A DNA stretch of 20,799 bases from JADKIH01 sp031417555 (GCA_031417555.1 JANOVV010000089.1:1-20799); one strand, 5' to 3'; numbered from the stretch's first letter, positions 1-8,244 are shown. The notes: generated by a model not told the origin, from the letters alone. Numbers and translations: made by a program.

Positions 1-206
1 TGTTATTTTTTCTCTTGCTAGCATGACACAAATCTGCAAGGTTTTTCAATAATTATTCCTGTTTCTTGCAGAATTTTATCAACTGTTTTCCTCTTAAACT
101 GTGGATAGTACTATGGTTAAAGACTTTTTGAGGATTGACTATTTAGTAAATTTGAGAATAGTAATAAAAATGATATCATCGATTGTATTAATTTTTTAAA
201 AATACC
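1..206. other. upstream intergenic region, no gene recognised
   Basis: No complete gene is visible here. A 30-codon stop-free stretch on the minus strand (about 20-113) has no recognisable product and no start codon context. The right-hand part carries a candidate promoter for the gene at 207. The window edge cuts whatever lies to the left. Confidence 0.5.
125..154 (+). promoter_or_regulatory. candidate Bacteroidota promoter for the T9SS repeat protein gene
   Basis: TAAATTTG at 147-154 matches the Bacteroidota -7 consensus TAnnTTTG. A TTTTTG stretch at 125-130 could serve as the -33 element with a 16-base spacer, which is slightly short. Transcription would start around 160, leaving a leader of about 45 bases before the ATG at 207. 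This is motif matching only. Confidence 0.5.
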
Positions 207-1931
207 ATGAACCGATTTTACCTGATTTTTATTTTTTTAAATATTCTTGGAAACTTAAGTGCTTATTCTGATTGCGGCGACTCTATTGTTGTAGAAATCC
301 ATAATGTAATAACACCTCGTTCATCTTACAAGTATGTTTCAGTTTTTGATACGAATGGAAATAAAAAATCCTATACCATCTATAAACTACAAAATAATAT
401 CTGGAAGAATCATTTTCGCGAAATTTCACAAAGAGATTCTTTGGGTCGTTTATTATTGCATCTAAACCAAACTGGAAATAATTTCTCCTGGGATACTTCT
501 CAGTTTGAACTCTTTTTTTATAATTTACATGGTGATCTTGATTCAAATATTTTACAAAATAATGGATCGACAAATAATTCATATGCAATTAACAAATATG
601 ATTCGGCTTACAATTTAATTGAGCATGCAAGATTTAAATGGAATAATCAAATATGGAATAATTTCTCACGCGATTTGTATTATTATGATCAAAATGGAGA
701 TGATACATTAATGTTAACTTTTAGAGGTTCTCTTAATAATTGGACCCCAGATTATAGGATTCGTAAGTCTTATGATAACTTTCATAATTTAATTTTTTTA
801 TCACAAGATTCTTATGATGGTACACAATGGATACCTTTTTTTTCAGAGAATTATTCATATAAAAATGGATTAATTGATTCCACTTTAACAGCACATAATG
901 GATCAACTCAATATGAATTCCTGACTGTTGTTATTTACGATTCACTCAATAGGCTTAGCTCACGAAATCAATATCATTGGAATGGATTAGAATGGGGCAT
1001 TCCGGATTTAAGTGATTCTATCGCATATGATTCGTCAGGTCATATTATTTACTTTCAAGATCCCACTGTACATTTTACGTATATTTATAATTCATCAGGT
1101 CAACTGATTGATGAATCCGGTGCAACTTTAACCTCTAGCGGGTATAACAATCAATACTACTATTTAAATAATATTCTTGACCACAAAGATTCAAGGTCTT
1201 ACACCAGAAGTGGAGAAGTATTTTTGAGTTATTCAAATTATTATTATTCAGAAATTTTTAGTAATCAGATTTCATGCAATGGCGCTAATGTTTTATTAAC
1301 TACGGATACATGTTCTTCATACTCTTATAGTTGGTCAAATGGAGCAACAACTTCTTCAATCGAAGCACATAGAGGAAGTTATTCTGTTACAGTTATACAT
1401 CCGAATGGTGCTTCATATATTTCAGCTCCCTTTAATATAGTTTCGGTAACTTCTTTAAATGCTATTCTTGGCAACGATACTTTAATTTGTTTGCCATCTG
1501 TACTTAATCTTTCTCCAGGAAATTTCACAACTTACTTTTGGAATGACAGTTCCATTAATTCACAATTCATCGCTCATTCTGCCAATGCAGATACTTTAAC
1601 ATATTATGTTTTAGTATCAGATACTAATTCATGTCAATCATCGGATACTATCACTATTATTTTTGATGCCTGTTTAAGCGTTGATAAAATTTCTTCCAAT
1701 TTGCTCAGCATCTACCCAAATCCAACAACAAACATTTCCAACCTTCATTTATTAAGTCAGGAAAGCGGACAACTTCTACTATATAATTTAAGAGGTCAAA
1801 TAATGAAAAATATTTCATTTCAGAATACTCGTAATATAGAATTAAATATTTCAAATTTAGAAAATGGAATTTATCATTTACAGTTAATCACTTTGAAAAA
1901 CACATTCAATATTAAAATAATAAAAAATTAA
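207..1931 (+). CDS. secreted repeat protein with T9SS type A sorting domain
   Basis: This 574-residue protein begins with a signal peptide (about residues 1-19). Residues 45-345 hold irregular repeats of roughly 40-50 residues, rich in Trp, Tyr and Asn, with recurring patterns such as 'W..Q.W..F', 'YDS..NL' and 'YDSSG.I'. They loosely resemble YD-type repeats, but no family is certain. Residues 355-398 resemble the short PKD-like modules common in Bacteroidota adhesins ('SWSNGATTSSI...GSYSVTV'). Residues 418-489 form a second such module starting 'LGNDTLICLP'. The end, about 497-574, is a T9SS type A sorting domain: 'SIYPNP' (501-506), then 'LLLYNLRGQ' and 'LENGIYHLQL'. The protein is therefore likely exported through the Sec and type IX systems and anchored or released at the surface. 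Function beyond surface display is unknown; adhesion is a guess from the architecture. A TAnnTTTG element precedes it and no partner gene is coupled to it. Confidence 0.85.
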   Translation: MNRFYLIFIFLNILGNLSAYSDCGDSIVVEIHNVITPRSSYKYVSVFDTNGNKKSYTIYKLQNNIWKNHFREISQRDSLGRLLLHLNQTGNNFSWDTSQFELFFYNLHGDLDSNILQNNGSTNNSYAINKYDSAYNLIEHARFKWNNQIWNNFSRDLYYYDQNGDDTLMLTFRGSLNNWTPDYRIRKSYDNFHNLIFLSQDSYDGTQWIPFFSENYSYKNGLIDSTLTAHNGSTQYEFLTVVIYDSLNRLSSRNQYHWNGLEWGIPDLSDSIAYDSSGHIIYFQDPTVHFTYIYNSSGQLIDESGATLTSSGYNNQYYYLNNILDHKDSRSYTRSGEVFLSYSNYYYSEIFSNQISCNGANVLLTTDTCSSYSYSWSNGATTSSIEAHRGSYSVTVIHPNGASYISAPFNIVSVTSLNAILGNDTLICLPSVLNLSPGNFTTYFWNDSSINSQFIAHSANADTLTYYVLVSDTNSCQSSDTITIIFDACLSVDKISSNLLSIYPNPTTNISNLHLLSQESGQLLLYNLRGQIMKNISFQNTRNIELNISNLENGIYHLQLITLKNTFNIKIIKN

Positions 1932-1976
1932 TTTTTCATGCAGAGTTAATTTAGAATATTAATTATTTAACCCAGA

Positions 1977-2357
1977 TTATACCTTAGAAAAATAAATTGA
2001 TTTATCTTTTTGCTTAACAATATCAAATAAACCATCCAACCATTTTCGTTTTTCGCCCATTGCAGATATGTTTAGAGTGGTTTTACCGGTATGTTTGCTT
2101 TTCCAACTTCCTAATGCAAAGAATTTAAATCATAAGGTGCGTAAAGTTGCTTGGGACGTGGATTTCAGCACTACTTGCCTGAACAAACTCATAATATTGT
2201 AGGCTCTCATTTTTGTTCTAATTGCGGCTTCACATATAATAATAAGACCCTTTGAAGTATCAAAATCGAACGACTTTATTTGTGTAGCATAAAGTCTCTT
2301 TAATATGTTCAGATTTATATTATATTTGGAATTATTGATAAGCTTCTTGACTTACTA
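1977..2357 (-). pseudogene. IS1380-like transposase C-terminal remnant
   Basis: Read on the minus strand, this gap encodes a recognisable transposase tail. The pieces are 'EAAIRTKMRAYNIMSLFRQV', then 'LRTL', an in-frame TGA at 2130-2132, then 'FKFFALGSWKSKHTGKTTLN' and 'MGEKRKWLDGLF', ending at a TAA at 1977-1979. The order 'AYN-MSLFRQ ... TLR-(R)FK-FALGSW ... KRKW-DGLF' is what I recall from the C-terminus of IS1380-type (DDE group 1) transposases. The stop is most simply an Arg CGA codon mutated to TGA. The N-terminal two thirds with the first catalytic Asp residues are absent. Upstream of about 2357 the frame is closed and no terminal inverted repeats were found. The family assignment is from memory of conserved residues and needs a profile search; that the piece is a broken transposase is more secure than its exact family. 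Confidence 0.6.
2321..2328 (+). promoter_or_regulatory. candidate -7 element for the beta-helix protein gene
   Basis: TATATTTG matches TAnnTTTG and sits 58 bases before the ATG at 2387. No clear -33 TTTG lies at the expected spacing. The element falls inside the transposase remnant on the opposite strand. Confidence 0.4.
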
Positions 2358-2386
2358 ACGCTATCGGCTATTTAAATCTTTCAACT

Positions 2387-3706
2387 ATGATAAATACGAC
2401 AAATAAAATCCTGATCACTTTTAGTTTTCTAATTTTAATTTCTTTTTTAACAAAAGGACAAACTAATGTTAGTGGGATTATTGATACAAATACAACATGG
2501 ACAAAGGCTAATAGCCCTTATATTGTTGTAGATACAGTTTTTTTAAAATGGTCTACCGTGCTTACAATTGAACCGGGAGTAATTATTAAATTTGAACATA
2601 ATAAAAGTATAGTAATAGGATATGGAAAAATTATTGCAGAAGGTATTTTAACCGACTCTATAACATTTACCAACAATTCAATCACTCCTGTTTTACATAC
2701 TTGGGAAGGAATAAACTTTGACGAAAGTGATTTTCGTGATACATCAAAATTTAATTATTGCAATTTTAGTTATGCCAATAATAGCTTAACATCAGGATAT
2801 AACAATTATAGTACTGGAGGCATGACAATAATAATAAATAATTCCAGCTTTTATAATAATAATAGCGGAATATTTACAGGTGATAATGCAGGTATGTATT
2901 ATTTTATCGATTCTTGTTCATTTCAATATAATAACCGGGGTATCAAATTAAGTCATTACGGATGCTTAAAAATAAGTAATAGTAAAATAACCCAAAATGG
3001 AACCGGAGTTAATTCAGCAGTCCGTTCTAAAATAGAAAATTGCATTATAGACTCAAATTATAGTGGAATTCTTTCATATTCTAATTATGATACAATTATC
3101 AACTGTGAAATTAAGTATAATCGTGGAACAGGAATAGAAGAATCGGGATATGGTCCTAATTCTTTAATTTCAAATAATGTAATCGAAAATAACAATTTAG
3201 GATTCCTATTGCGTAGCATAGGGGATTCGTCAAATATTTCTATTATTTGCAATCGAATTTGTAATAATACAACATATGATTTTGACATTTTTACAAATGA
3301 AAAAGAAATCAATATATTCAATAACAATTGGTGTACTAATGATTCTGCAATAATTGCCACTCACATTCATGATGGTAATGATCAGAACCTTATTGGCTTT
3401 GCAAATTTTATTCCTTTCGACACACTTCAGTGCTATTTAAATACGGGTATTCAAATTAATGAAACAGAAAATAAATTATTTGAGTTTTTCCCAAACCCTG
3501 CCGATGAATATTTAAAATTAAAAATGAAATTATCAAATTCAACTTCAATTCTAAAAATATACAACATTTTCGGAGAACTGGAATTTTCGTCAAATATAAA
3601 AGAGAACGAAACTATAATTAATATATCTACCTTATCTATTGGTATTCACATAATAGAATTAACTATAAGCGGTAAATCTGAAAGAAAAAAATTCATTAAA
3701 CAATAA
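2387..3706 (+). CDS. right-handed parallel beta-helix protein with T9SS sorting domain
   Basis: This 439-residue protein has an N-terminal signal peptide (about residues 1-24, 'ILITFSFLILISFLTKG'). Residues 28-100 show the lead-in of Bacteroidota beta-helix proteins ('TVLTIEPGVIIKFEHNKSIV'), where an initial cap precedes rungs. Residues about 105-345 contain irregular rungs rich in Asn and Ser ('NSSFYNNNSGIF', 'CIIDSNYSGIL', 'NNVIENNNLGFLL') typical of the pectate-lyase-like fold with an Asn ladder. Residues 365-439 are a T9SS type A sorting domain, with 'FEFFPNPADEYLKLK' at its start, 'LKIYNIFGELEF', 'STLSIGIHIIELTI' and a short Lys-rich end. The fold is used by polysaccharide lyases and by adhesins alike, and I see no defined catalytic signature, so the substrate is unknown. 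It is probably displayed at the cell surface. Confidence 0.85.
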   Translation: MINTTNKILITFSFLILISFLTKGQTNVSGIIDTNTTWTKANSPYIVVDTVFLKWSTVLTIEPGVIIKFEHNKSIVIGYGKIIAEGILTDSITFTNNSITPVLHTWEGINFDESDFRDTSKFNYCNFSYANNSLTSGYNNYSTGGMTIIINNSSFYNNNSGIFTGDNAGMYYFIDSCSFQYNNRGIKLSHYGCLKISNSKITQNGTGVNSAVRSKIENCIIDSNYSGILSYSNYDTIINCEIKYNRGTGIEESGYGPNSLISNNVIENNNLGFLLRSIGDSSNISIICNRICNNTTYDFDIFTNEKEINIFNNNWCTNDSAIIATHIHDGNDQNLIGFANFIPFDTLQCYLNTGIQINETENKLFEFFPNPADEYLKLKMKLSNSTSILKIYNIFGELEFSSNIKENETIINISTLSIGIHIIELTISGKSERKKFIKQ

Positions 3707-3806
3707 AGACACGCAATATTTCTGATGTCTCGCGAACACTTTTTGTATATTTTGAACGAACATTAAAAATATTAAGATTCATTTTGACTCACATTACTAT
3801 TCTAAA

Positions 3807-3902
3807 ATGAAAATAGATAATCCGGCATTCGACTATGACAAGTATAGTCAAAAATATTCCAGTATCAGGCAAACTGACCGTAAAAACTTCAACTCTTCAT
3901 AA
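3807..3902 (+). pseudogene. N-terminal fragment of a probable SAM-dependent methyltransferase
   Basis: A 31-codon frame begins 'MKIDNPAFDYDKYSQKYSSI' and continues 'RQTD' before drifting and stopping at a TAA. The pattern 'FD-YDKY---YS--R-TD' is the usual N-terminus of one group of class I SAM-dependent methyltransferases, in which it is followed by 'PRI' and then the glycine-rich SAM-binding motif. Neither follows here, and the next about 45 bases before the convergent membrane protein gene do not restore it. I read this as a gene truncated just after its start. A short real peptide cannot be excluded. Confidence 0.4.
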
Positions 3903-3945
3903 ACTTTTTAAGGAAATAATTTTAGATTATTTTTAAACCTAATGA

Positions 3946-5895
3946 TTATAATTTCAATTTTACAAATCTTTCTTTAGAAATCCGATCAGTAATTAATTCA
4001 ACAATATAAGGCAAAACGGTTTTAGGAATTTCAGCATTTTTTGAAACGATCATTTGCTGAATCATATATTTTCTAAGGAACTTTACTATCAGTTCATCTT
4101 TTGATAATTTTATATTTTCAGGGAACTGACTATACCTGTAAAATATACCAACACTAATAACTTTTTCACTTCTGTATAAATTTAATGCGGAAGTAGAATC
4201 GATTAGAATATTAAGGTCTCCAACATTAACCGGGTAAACATTTCCTTTCATTAAAAATAAATAATCTCCGAGGGTATAGCCAGAATTATACTTACTATTT
4301 GTTTCAACAGGCTCTGCTTCTCTTAATGATGCAATTAAAGAGTTAGAGATTATTTTATTTTGAATTTGAGATAAGTATTCAGCACTGTGAGTTTCATATA
4401 TTTTATATCTATCTATACGAATAGTTTTAATAAAATTTTGAGCTATTAAAATCATTACAAAAATTAAAGATAAATTTAGAATTGAAAATTTAAATGGTTT
4501 AAATAGATTATTTCTATTAAAAATTTCTATTATATAAATCGAAAATGCAATATTCAATAATGGAATTGAAAGGTTTTGATGAATTTGCCTGCTGTTTAAC
4601 TCAACATATAGTACACACCAAATTAATATACTAATTAAAATCCCGAAAATTACAAATAATAGCGGTGCGTTTGTTTTAAGTTTACTTATAAAATAGTTTT
4701 TTCGCTCGCTTACTAGTATTAAAAAAAATGGCAGATAAAGAATAATAATACCCACAATACTTGCAAGAAAAATATTTCTTTGTGTATTAAAATTGATAAA
4801 CCGGATGTTTTCGCTTAAAAGTTTTTGGGGAGAACTAATATCAGTGCCTGCAAAACCGGAAGACTGTCTTTTCAATAATACATAAAATGAAATAAATGCA
4901 ATCACAAATACTGCCAGATAAATTAAGCATTGATAAATGATTTTTCTATCAGTCGATTTGGTAAAATAGCTTATTGCTAAAATGACAAATAATACCGGCA
5001 ATACAGTTGGAAACGTAATGACGTTGGCTACAGGAAGGGATAATATGCAGAGGAACGACAAAGTAAAATAATTATTCTTATAAAGCAGGTAACTTGAAAT
5101 CATAAAAACATAGAAGTAACTTAATTTTGAAAATCCCGGATTTAATAAATTAAATGAAATATTTTTCAGGTTATCCAAAAAAGAAATGTTGCTTTGGAAA
5201 TCAAATGACAATCCTCCAATCATTAATAAAGCGAATAAAAGGAATACTATTTTATAACTACTCCTATTAATTAAAGCTAATATTCCGAGCGCATACAAAA
5301 AATAAAAAGTTGGATATATTATAAGTTTTAAACTGATAAAATTATTAATCTTAAATAAATTGCTTACACATGCCGCTCCCCAAAGGTCAAAATAATGATA
5401 AGGTTCGGGGCCGTTGTAAAATTTATCCATCGTATTAAGAACGTTAAAGCCATTTTCGTTCCCGGTTAATGCAATGAATCTGGAAATTTTACCATAAAGA
5501 ATATAATCATCTGTTCCCTGAAACTTAATAAAAGCATCAGGATTATAAATTAAAAACCAGCTATAAATAAAAAGTGCTGCACTAATAACTATTAAAATTA
5601 ATAAGTTATTAAAATTTAAATCATTTGTCTTAACAATACTTTTTACTTTATATTTTTTTATTTCGATTACGCTAAAAACCATTAACAATATTAAAATAAG
5701 GTTAACTGTTTTGAATTCCGTACTTATTACAGATTGCAATACAATAATTAATATATAACCTAGAAAAGTATTTCTTAAAATTAACTCATACGGATTTGGA
5801 TTGAAACGCGTATTGAGAAATAAAAAAGAAATTAGTGACCCAATTAGAAAAAGTCCGACAAGCCATGAAATAAAGATTATAAAATATAAAATCAT
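3946..5895 (-). CDS. polytopic inner-membrane protein, GT-C-like architecture, function unknown
   Basis: The 649-residue protein has about 12-13 hydrophobic segments spread over residues 1-490, followed by a hydrophilic C-terminal domain of about 150 residues. After the fourth segment a loop carries an acidic pair in 'GTDDYILYGK' (Asp129-Asp130) and a 'GPEPYHYFDLWGAA' stretch (about 162-175). A long multi-span body, an acidic pair in an early external loop and a soluble tail are the general layout of GT-C-fold glycosyltransferases and of O-antigen ligase/mannosyltransferase-like proteins. I do not recognise a named family, so that role is inference from topology. The start lies 8 bases after the stop of the upstream TPR lipoprotein gene, so the two are almost certainly co-transcribed. 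The Ile/Phe/Asn/Lys-rich composition follows the AT-rich DNA. Confidence 0.75.
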   Translation of the reverse strand: MILYFIIFISWLVGLFLIGSLISFLFLNTRFNPNPYELILRNTFLGYILIIVLQSVISTEFKTVNLILILLMVFSVIEIKKYKVKSIVKTNDLNFNNLLILIVISAALFIYSWFLIYNPDAFIKFQGTDDYILYGKISRFIALTGNENGFNVLNTMDKFYNGPEPYHYFDLWGAACVSNLFKINNFISLKLIIYPTFYFLYALGILALINRSSYKIVFLLFALLMIGGLSFDFQSNISFLDNLKNISFNLLNPGFSKLSYFYVFMISSYLLYKNNYFTLSFLCILSLPVANVITFPTVLPVLFVILAISYFTKSTDRKIIYQCLIYLAVFVIAFISFYVLLKRQSSGFAGTDISSPQKLLSENIRFINFNTQRNIFLASIVGIIILYLPFFLILVSERKNYFISKLKTNAPLLFVIFGILISILIWCVLYVELNSRQIHQNLSIPLLNIAFSIYIIEIFNRNNLFKPFKFSILNLSLIFVMILIAQNFIKTIRIDRYKIYETHSAEYLSQIQNKIISNSLIASLREAEPVETNSKYNSGYTLGDYLFLMKGNVYPVNVGDLNILIDSTSALNLYRSEKVISVGIFYRYSQFPENIKLSKDELIVKFLRKYMIQQMIVSKNAEIPKTVLPYIVELITDRISKERFVKLKL

Positions 5896-5903
5896 GGTAA
5901 TGA

Positions 5904-6950
5904 CTATTTTTTAAAAATTTTCAATTTATCTTTTGCAAGTTGAAACGTTGGCACAATGCTGAGTGCCTGCCGGTAATCTTTTTCTGCGCTTTTAGCATCG
6001 CCTGTTAATTCAAAAGCCACTCCCCTATTGTAAAATGCTTCAGCATATTGGCTGTTTGCCCGAATAGCATCTGTAAAATGTGTAATGGATGATTTATAAT
6101 CTTTCATATAAGCAAGGTCGATGTATCCCAAATTGTAATGAGCATCAGCGTATCGGTTATCGATTTTTAATATAAACGTATAGTCCATTACTGCCTTATC
6201 GATTTCGCCCATATTCTGAAACAATAATCCGCGGTTATATAATGCTTCCGTACTATTCGGTTGTAAGCGTAATGCATTGTTATAATACTGTAAAGCTATC
6301 TTATGCTTTCTTGCAGCCTCAATGTTTCCTAACTGAATATATGCATCATAATATTCCGATTGTATTTCAACAGCGGTCTGAAAGCTTGAGATGGCTTTTG
6401 AGGTATCACCGGTTTCTTTATATGCAAAGCCTTTTATAAAATATGCTTTGGCAATATTTTTATCAATCTTTAAAGCTTCATTTGCCTCCGATAAACAGGA
6501 AGGATATGCCTTTAGATAAAGATACAATTCTGAAAGTTTCATGTGCGCTTCTGTACTTTTGGGATTAATATTAATTGCTTTTTTATAAGCATCAATTGAC
6601 TTTTGAATCTGAAGTCCTTTAAAACATATACCTGCAAGAGCCAGAAAGTAATCTATTTTAGTAGAATCTAAAGTGACTGCTTTATTGATATCATCAAAAG
6701 CTTGTTTGATATTATTTTTCTGCATGAATATTTGAGAACGCCTGAAGTATAGAGCAGCATTTTCAGGATGTGCAACAATTTCATCATTAAGCAGTGTGAA
6801 TTCATCTTTCTTAATTTCTTGTGGTTGCTTCTTTTCTTCTTTGTTCGTTGATTGCTGACAGGATAAAATTAAGAAGCCGGATATAATAACAGACAATAAT
6901 TTACTAATGAATAAAAAATCCTTTGGGGAAATACTGAACATTTTTTTCAT
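5904..6950 (-). CDS. TPR-repeat lipoprotein
   Basis: This 348-residue protein starts with a lipoprotein signal ending in 'LILSC' (Cys31 is the likely lipidated residue); an internal Met4 is an alternative start. From about residue 57 to the end there are about eight consecutive tetratricopeptide repeats. They are recognisable by 'A--YF-RG/RS', 'A---Y--AL-L-P' and helix-turn patterns such as 'TEALYNRGLLFQNMGEIDKA' and 'AEAFYNRGVAFELTGDAKSA'. TPR arrays act as protein-protein scaffolds, and a lipid anchor would place this one on a membrane facing the periplasm. Its stop is 8 bases before the polytopic membrane protein gene, which suggests a functional pair, possibly scaffold plus membrane enzyme. 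The actual partner and role cannot be read from sequence. Confidence 0.85.
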   Translation of the reverse strand: MKKMFSISPKDFLFISKLLSVIISGFLILSCQQSTNKEEKKQPQEIKKDEFTLLNDEIVAHPENAALYFRRSQIFMQKNNIKQAFDDINKAVTLDSTKIDYFLALAGICFKGLQIQKSIDAYKKAININPKSTEAHMKLSELYLYLKAYPSCLSEANEALKIDKNIAKAYFIKGFAYKETGDTSKAISSFQTAVEIQSEYYDAYIQLGNIEAARKHKIALQYYNNALRLQPNSTEALYNRGLLFQNMGEIDKAVMDYTFILKIDNRYADAHYNLGYIDLAYMKDYKSSITHFTDAIRANSQYAEAFYNRGVAFELTGDAKSAEKDYRQALSIVPTFQLAKDKLKIFKK

Positions 6951-6990
6951 TTTTGGAATTAGGTAGGTATATTGTTAAGTAAATAATAGA

Positions 6991-7027
6991 ACACGGATCA
7001 GACGGATTAGACAGTTTTACACGGATT
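6991..7027. repeat. short CACGGATTA-type degenerate direct repeats
   Basis: Three near-copies of an (A/G)ACGGATYA-like unit occur in tandem at 6992-6999, 7001-7009 and 7020-7028: 'ACACGGATCA', 'GACGGATTAG' and 'TACACGGATTT'. They lie between the recA terminator and the TPR gene and outside any reading frame. Similar motifs occur dispersed between genes in other bacterial genomes; I know of no assigned function. Confidence 0.5.
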
Positions 7028-7059
7028 TATTTTCTGTTTTTTACCTTTTGATCTTTAAT

Positions 7060-7101
7060 AAAAAAACCATGTAAATCATTATAGAAAATGATTTACATGG
7101 T
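7060..7101 (-). terminator. rho-independent terminator of recA
   Basis: A perfect 15-base inverted repeat (arms 7066-7080 and 7087-7101, loop of 6) is followed in the recA direction by a run of seven T residues (complement of 7060-7066). It begins 24 bases past the recA stop codon. The geometry is that of an intrinsic terminator for the minus strand. The plus-strand side lacks a T run, so it is directional. Confidence 0.85.
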
Positions 7102-7124
7102 CAAAATTAATTTATTCTTTGATA

Positions 7125-8165
7125 TTATGCTTGCTCTGCGGCAGGTTCAATCATTATAGCTCGAATTTTACCTTCTATTTCATCAGCAAGTTCAGGATTA
7201 TCGAGCATTAATTGCTTAACAGCATCACGACCTTGTCCGAGTTTGGTTTCACCATAACTGAACCACGATCCTGATTTTTTAATTATCCCTTTATCAACGC
7301 CAAGATCGACGATTTCGCCAACTTTAGAAATACCTTCTCCATACATGATATCAAATTCTGCCAGGCGGAAAGGAGGTGCCAGTTTATTCTTAACAACTTT
7401 TACTTTGGTACGATTACCGACGATACTCTCTCCATCTTTAATTTGTCCCATGCGGCGAATATCCAAACGAATAGAAGCATAAAACTTCAAAGCATTTCCA
7501 CCTGTAGTAGTTTCCGGATTACCGAACATGACACCAATTTTTTCACGTAACTGGTTTATGAAAATACAGCAACATCCCGTGCGGCTGATAGTTGCAGTAA
7601 GTTTACGCATGGCTTGTGACATGAGTCGGGCATGTAAACCCATTTTACTATCTCCCATTTCACCTTCAATTTCACTTTTCGGTGTTAAAGCAGCCACTGA
7701 ATCAATCACAATAATATCGATGGCTCCTGATCGAATAAGATTTTCAGCTATTTCGAGGGCTTGTTCACCATTATCAGGCTGAGAGATCAGTAAGTTCTCT
7801 ATATCAACTCCGAGTTTTTGAGCATAAAGCCGGTCGAAAGCATGCTCAGCATCAATAAATGCAGCAATTCCGCCGGCTTTTTGAGCGCTGGCAATAGCAT
7901 GAATTGACAATGTAGTTTTACCCGAAGATTCTGGTCCGTATATTTCAATTACTCTTCCTTTAGGTAAACCACCTATTCCCAAGGCAGCATCAAGAGTAAT
8001 TGAACCTGTGGATATTGTCTCAATTTGTTCAACTGCGGCATCTCCCAATTTCATAATCGTACCTTTTCCATAACTCTTCTCCAACTTGTCAATGGTAAGC
8101 TGAAGCGCTTTCAATTTTTCTTTTGAAGTTTCTTTTAATGATTCTTTTGTTTCTGCTGTTGCCAT
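7125..8165 (-). CDS. recA: recombinase RecA
   Basis: RecA is the ATP-dependent strand-exchange protein of homologous recombination, which also triggers LexA self-cleavage in the SOS response where LexA is present. The 346-residue length is normal. Walker A is 'GPESSGKTT' (77-85). The catalytic Glu lies in 'FIDAEHAFD' (Glu107). Walker B is 'IIVIDSVAAL' (151-160). The DNA-binding loop region includes 'INQLREKIGVMFGNPETTTG' (203-222), followed by 'GNALKFYASIRLDIRR'. The C-terminal tail is acidic and short. The start 'MATAETKESL' precedes a Lys/Glu-rich N-terminal helix, as in relatives. The gene is monocistronic: it has its own terminator at 7060-7101 and about 400 bases of non-coding DNA upstream with inverted repeats that could be regulatory. 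No LexA gene is in the window. Confidence 0.98.
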   Translation of the reverse strand: MATAETKESLKETSKEKLKALQLTIDKLEKSYGKGTIMKLGDAAVEQIETISTGSITLDAALGIGGLPKGRVIEIYGPESSGKTTLSIHAIASAQKAGGIAAFIDAEHAFDRLYAQKLGVDIENLLISQPDNGEQALEIAENLIRSGAIDIIVIDSVAALTPKSEIEGEMGDSKMGLHARLMSQAMRKLTATISRTGCCCIFINQLREKIGVMFGNPETTTGGNALKFYASIRLDIRRMGQIKDGESIVGNRTKVKVVKNKLAPPFRLAEFDIMYGEGISKVGEIVDLGVDKGIIKKSGSWFSYGETKLGQGRDAVKQLMLDNPELADEIEGKIRAIMIEPAAEQA

Positions 8166-8199
8166 AAGTATTTAGTTTTTATTTATTTCGGTTAAATTT

Positions 8200-8244
8200 T
8201 CGGACTACCAATCCGACAATTGATTTGATTATAATACAATCAAA
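8200..8244 (-). promoter_or_regulatory. two inverted repeats upstream of recA, candidate operators
   Basis: Two dyads lie 35-79 bases upstream of the recA start. The first has 5-base arms TCGGA/TCCGA (8200-8204 and 8212-8216) around a 7-base spacer. The second has perfect 7-base arms TTTGATT/AATCAAA (8224-8230 and 8238-8244), also around a 7-base spacer. No clear TAnnTTTG element is present. Position and symmetry fit a regulator binding site, perhaps SOS-related, but no established box for this group is matched from memory. Confidence 0.35.

Noticed and set aside
20..113. Stop-free minus-strand stretch of 30 codons near the left edge
   Set aside because: No start codon context and no recognisable protein pattern; expected by chance in such DNA.
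7066..7101. Perfect 15-base hairpin considered as an attachment site or regulatory RNA
   Set aside because: Position just after recA and the directional T run fit an intrinsic terminator; no integrase or related gene is near.
7528..7782. 84-codon plus-strand frame inside recA
   Set aside because: Antisense to a highly conserved gene; an open frame there follows from recA codon use.
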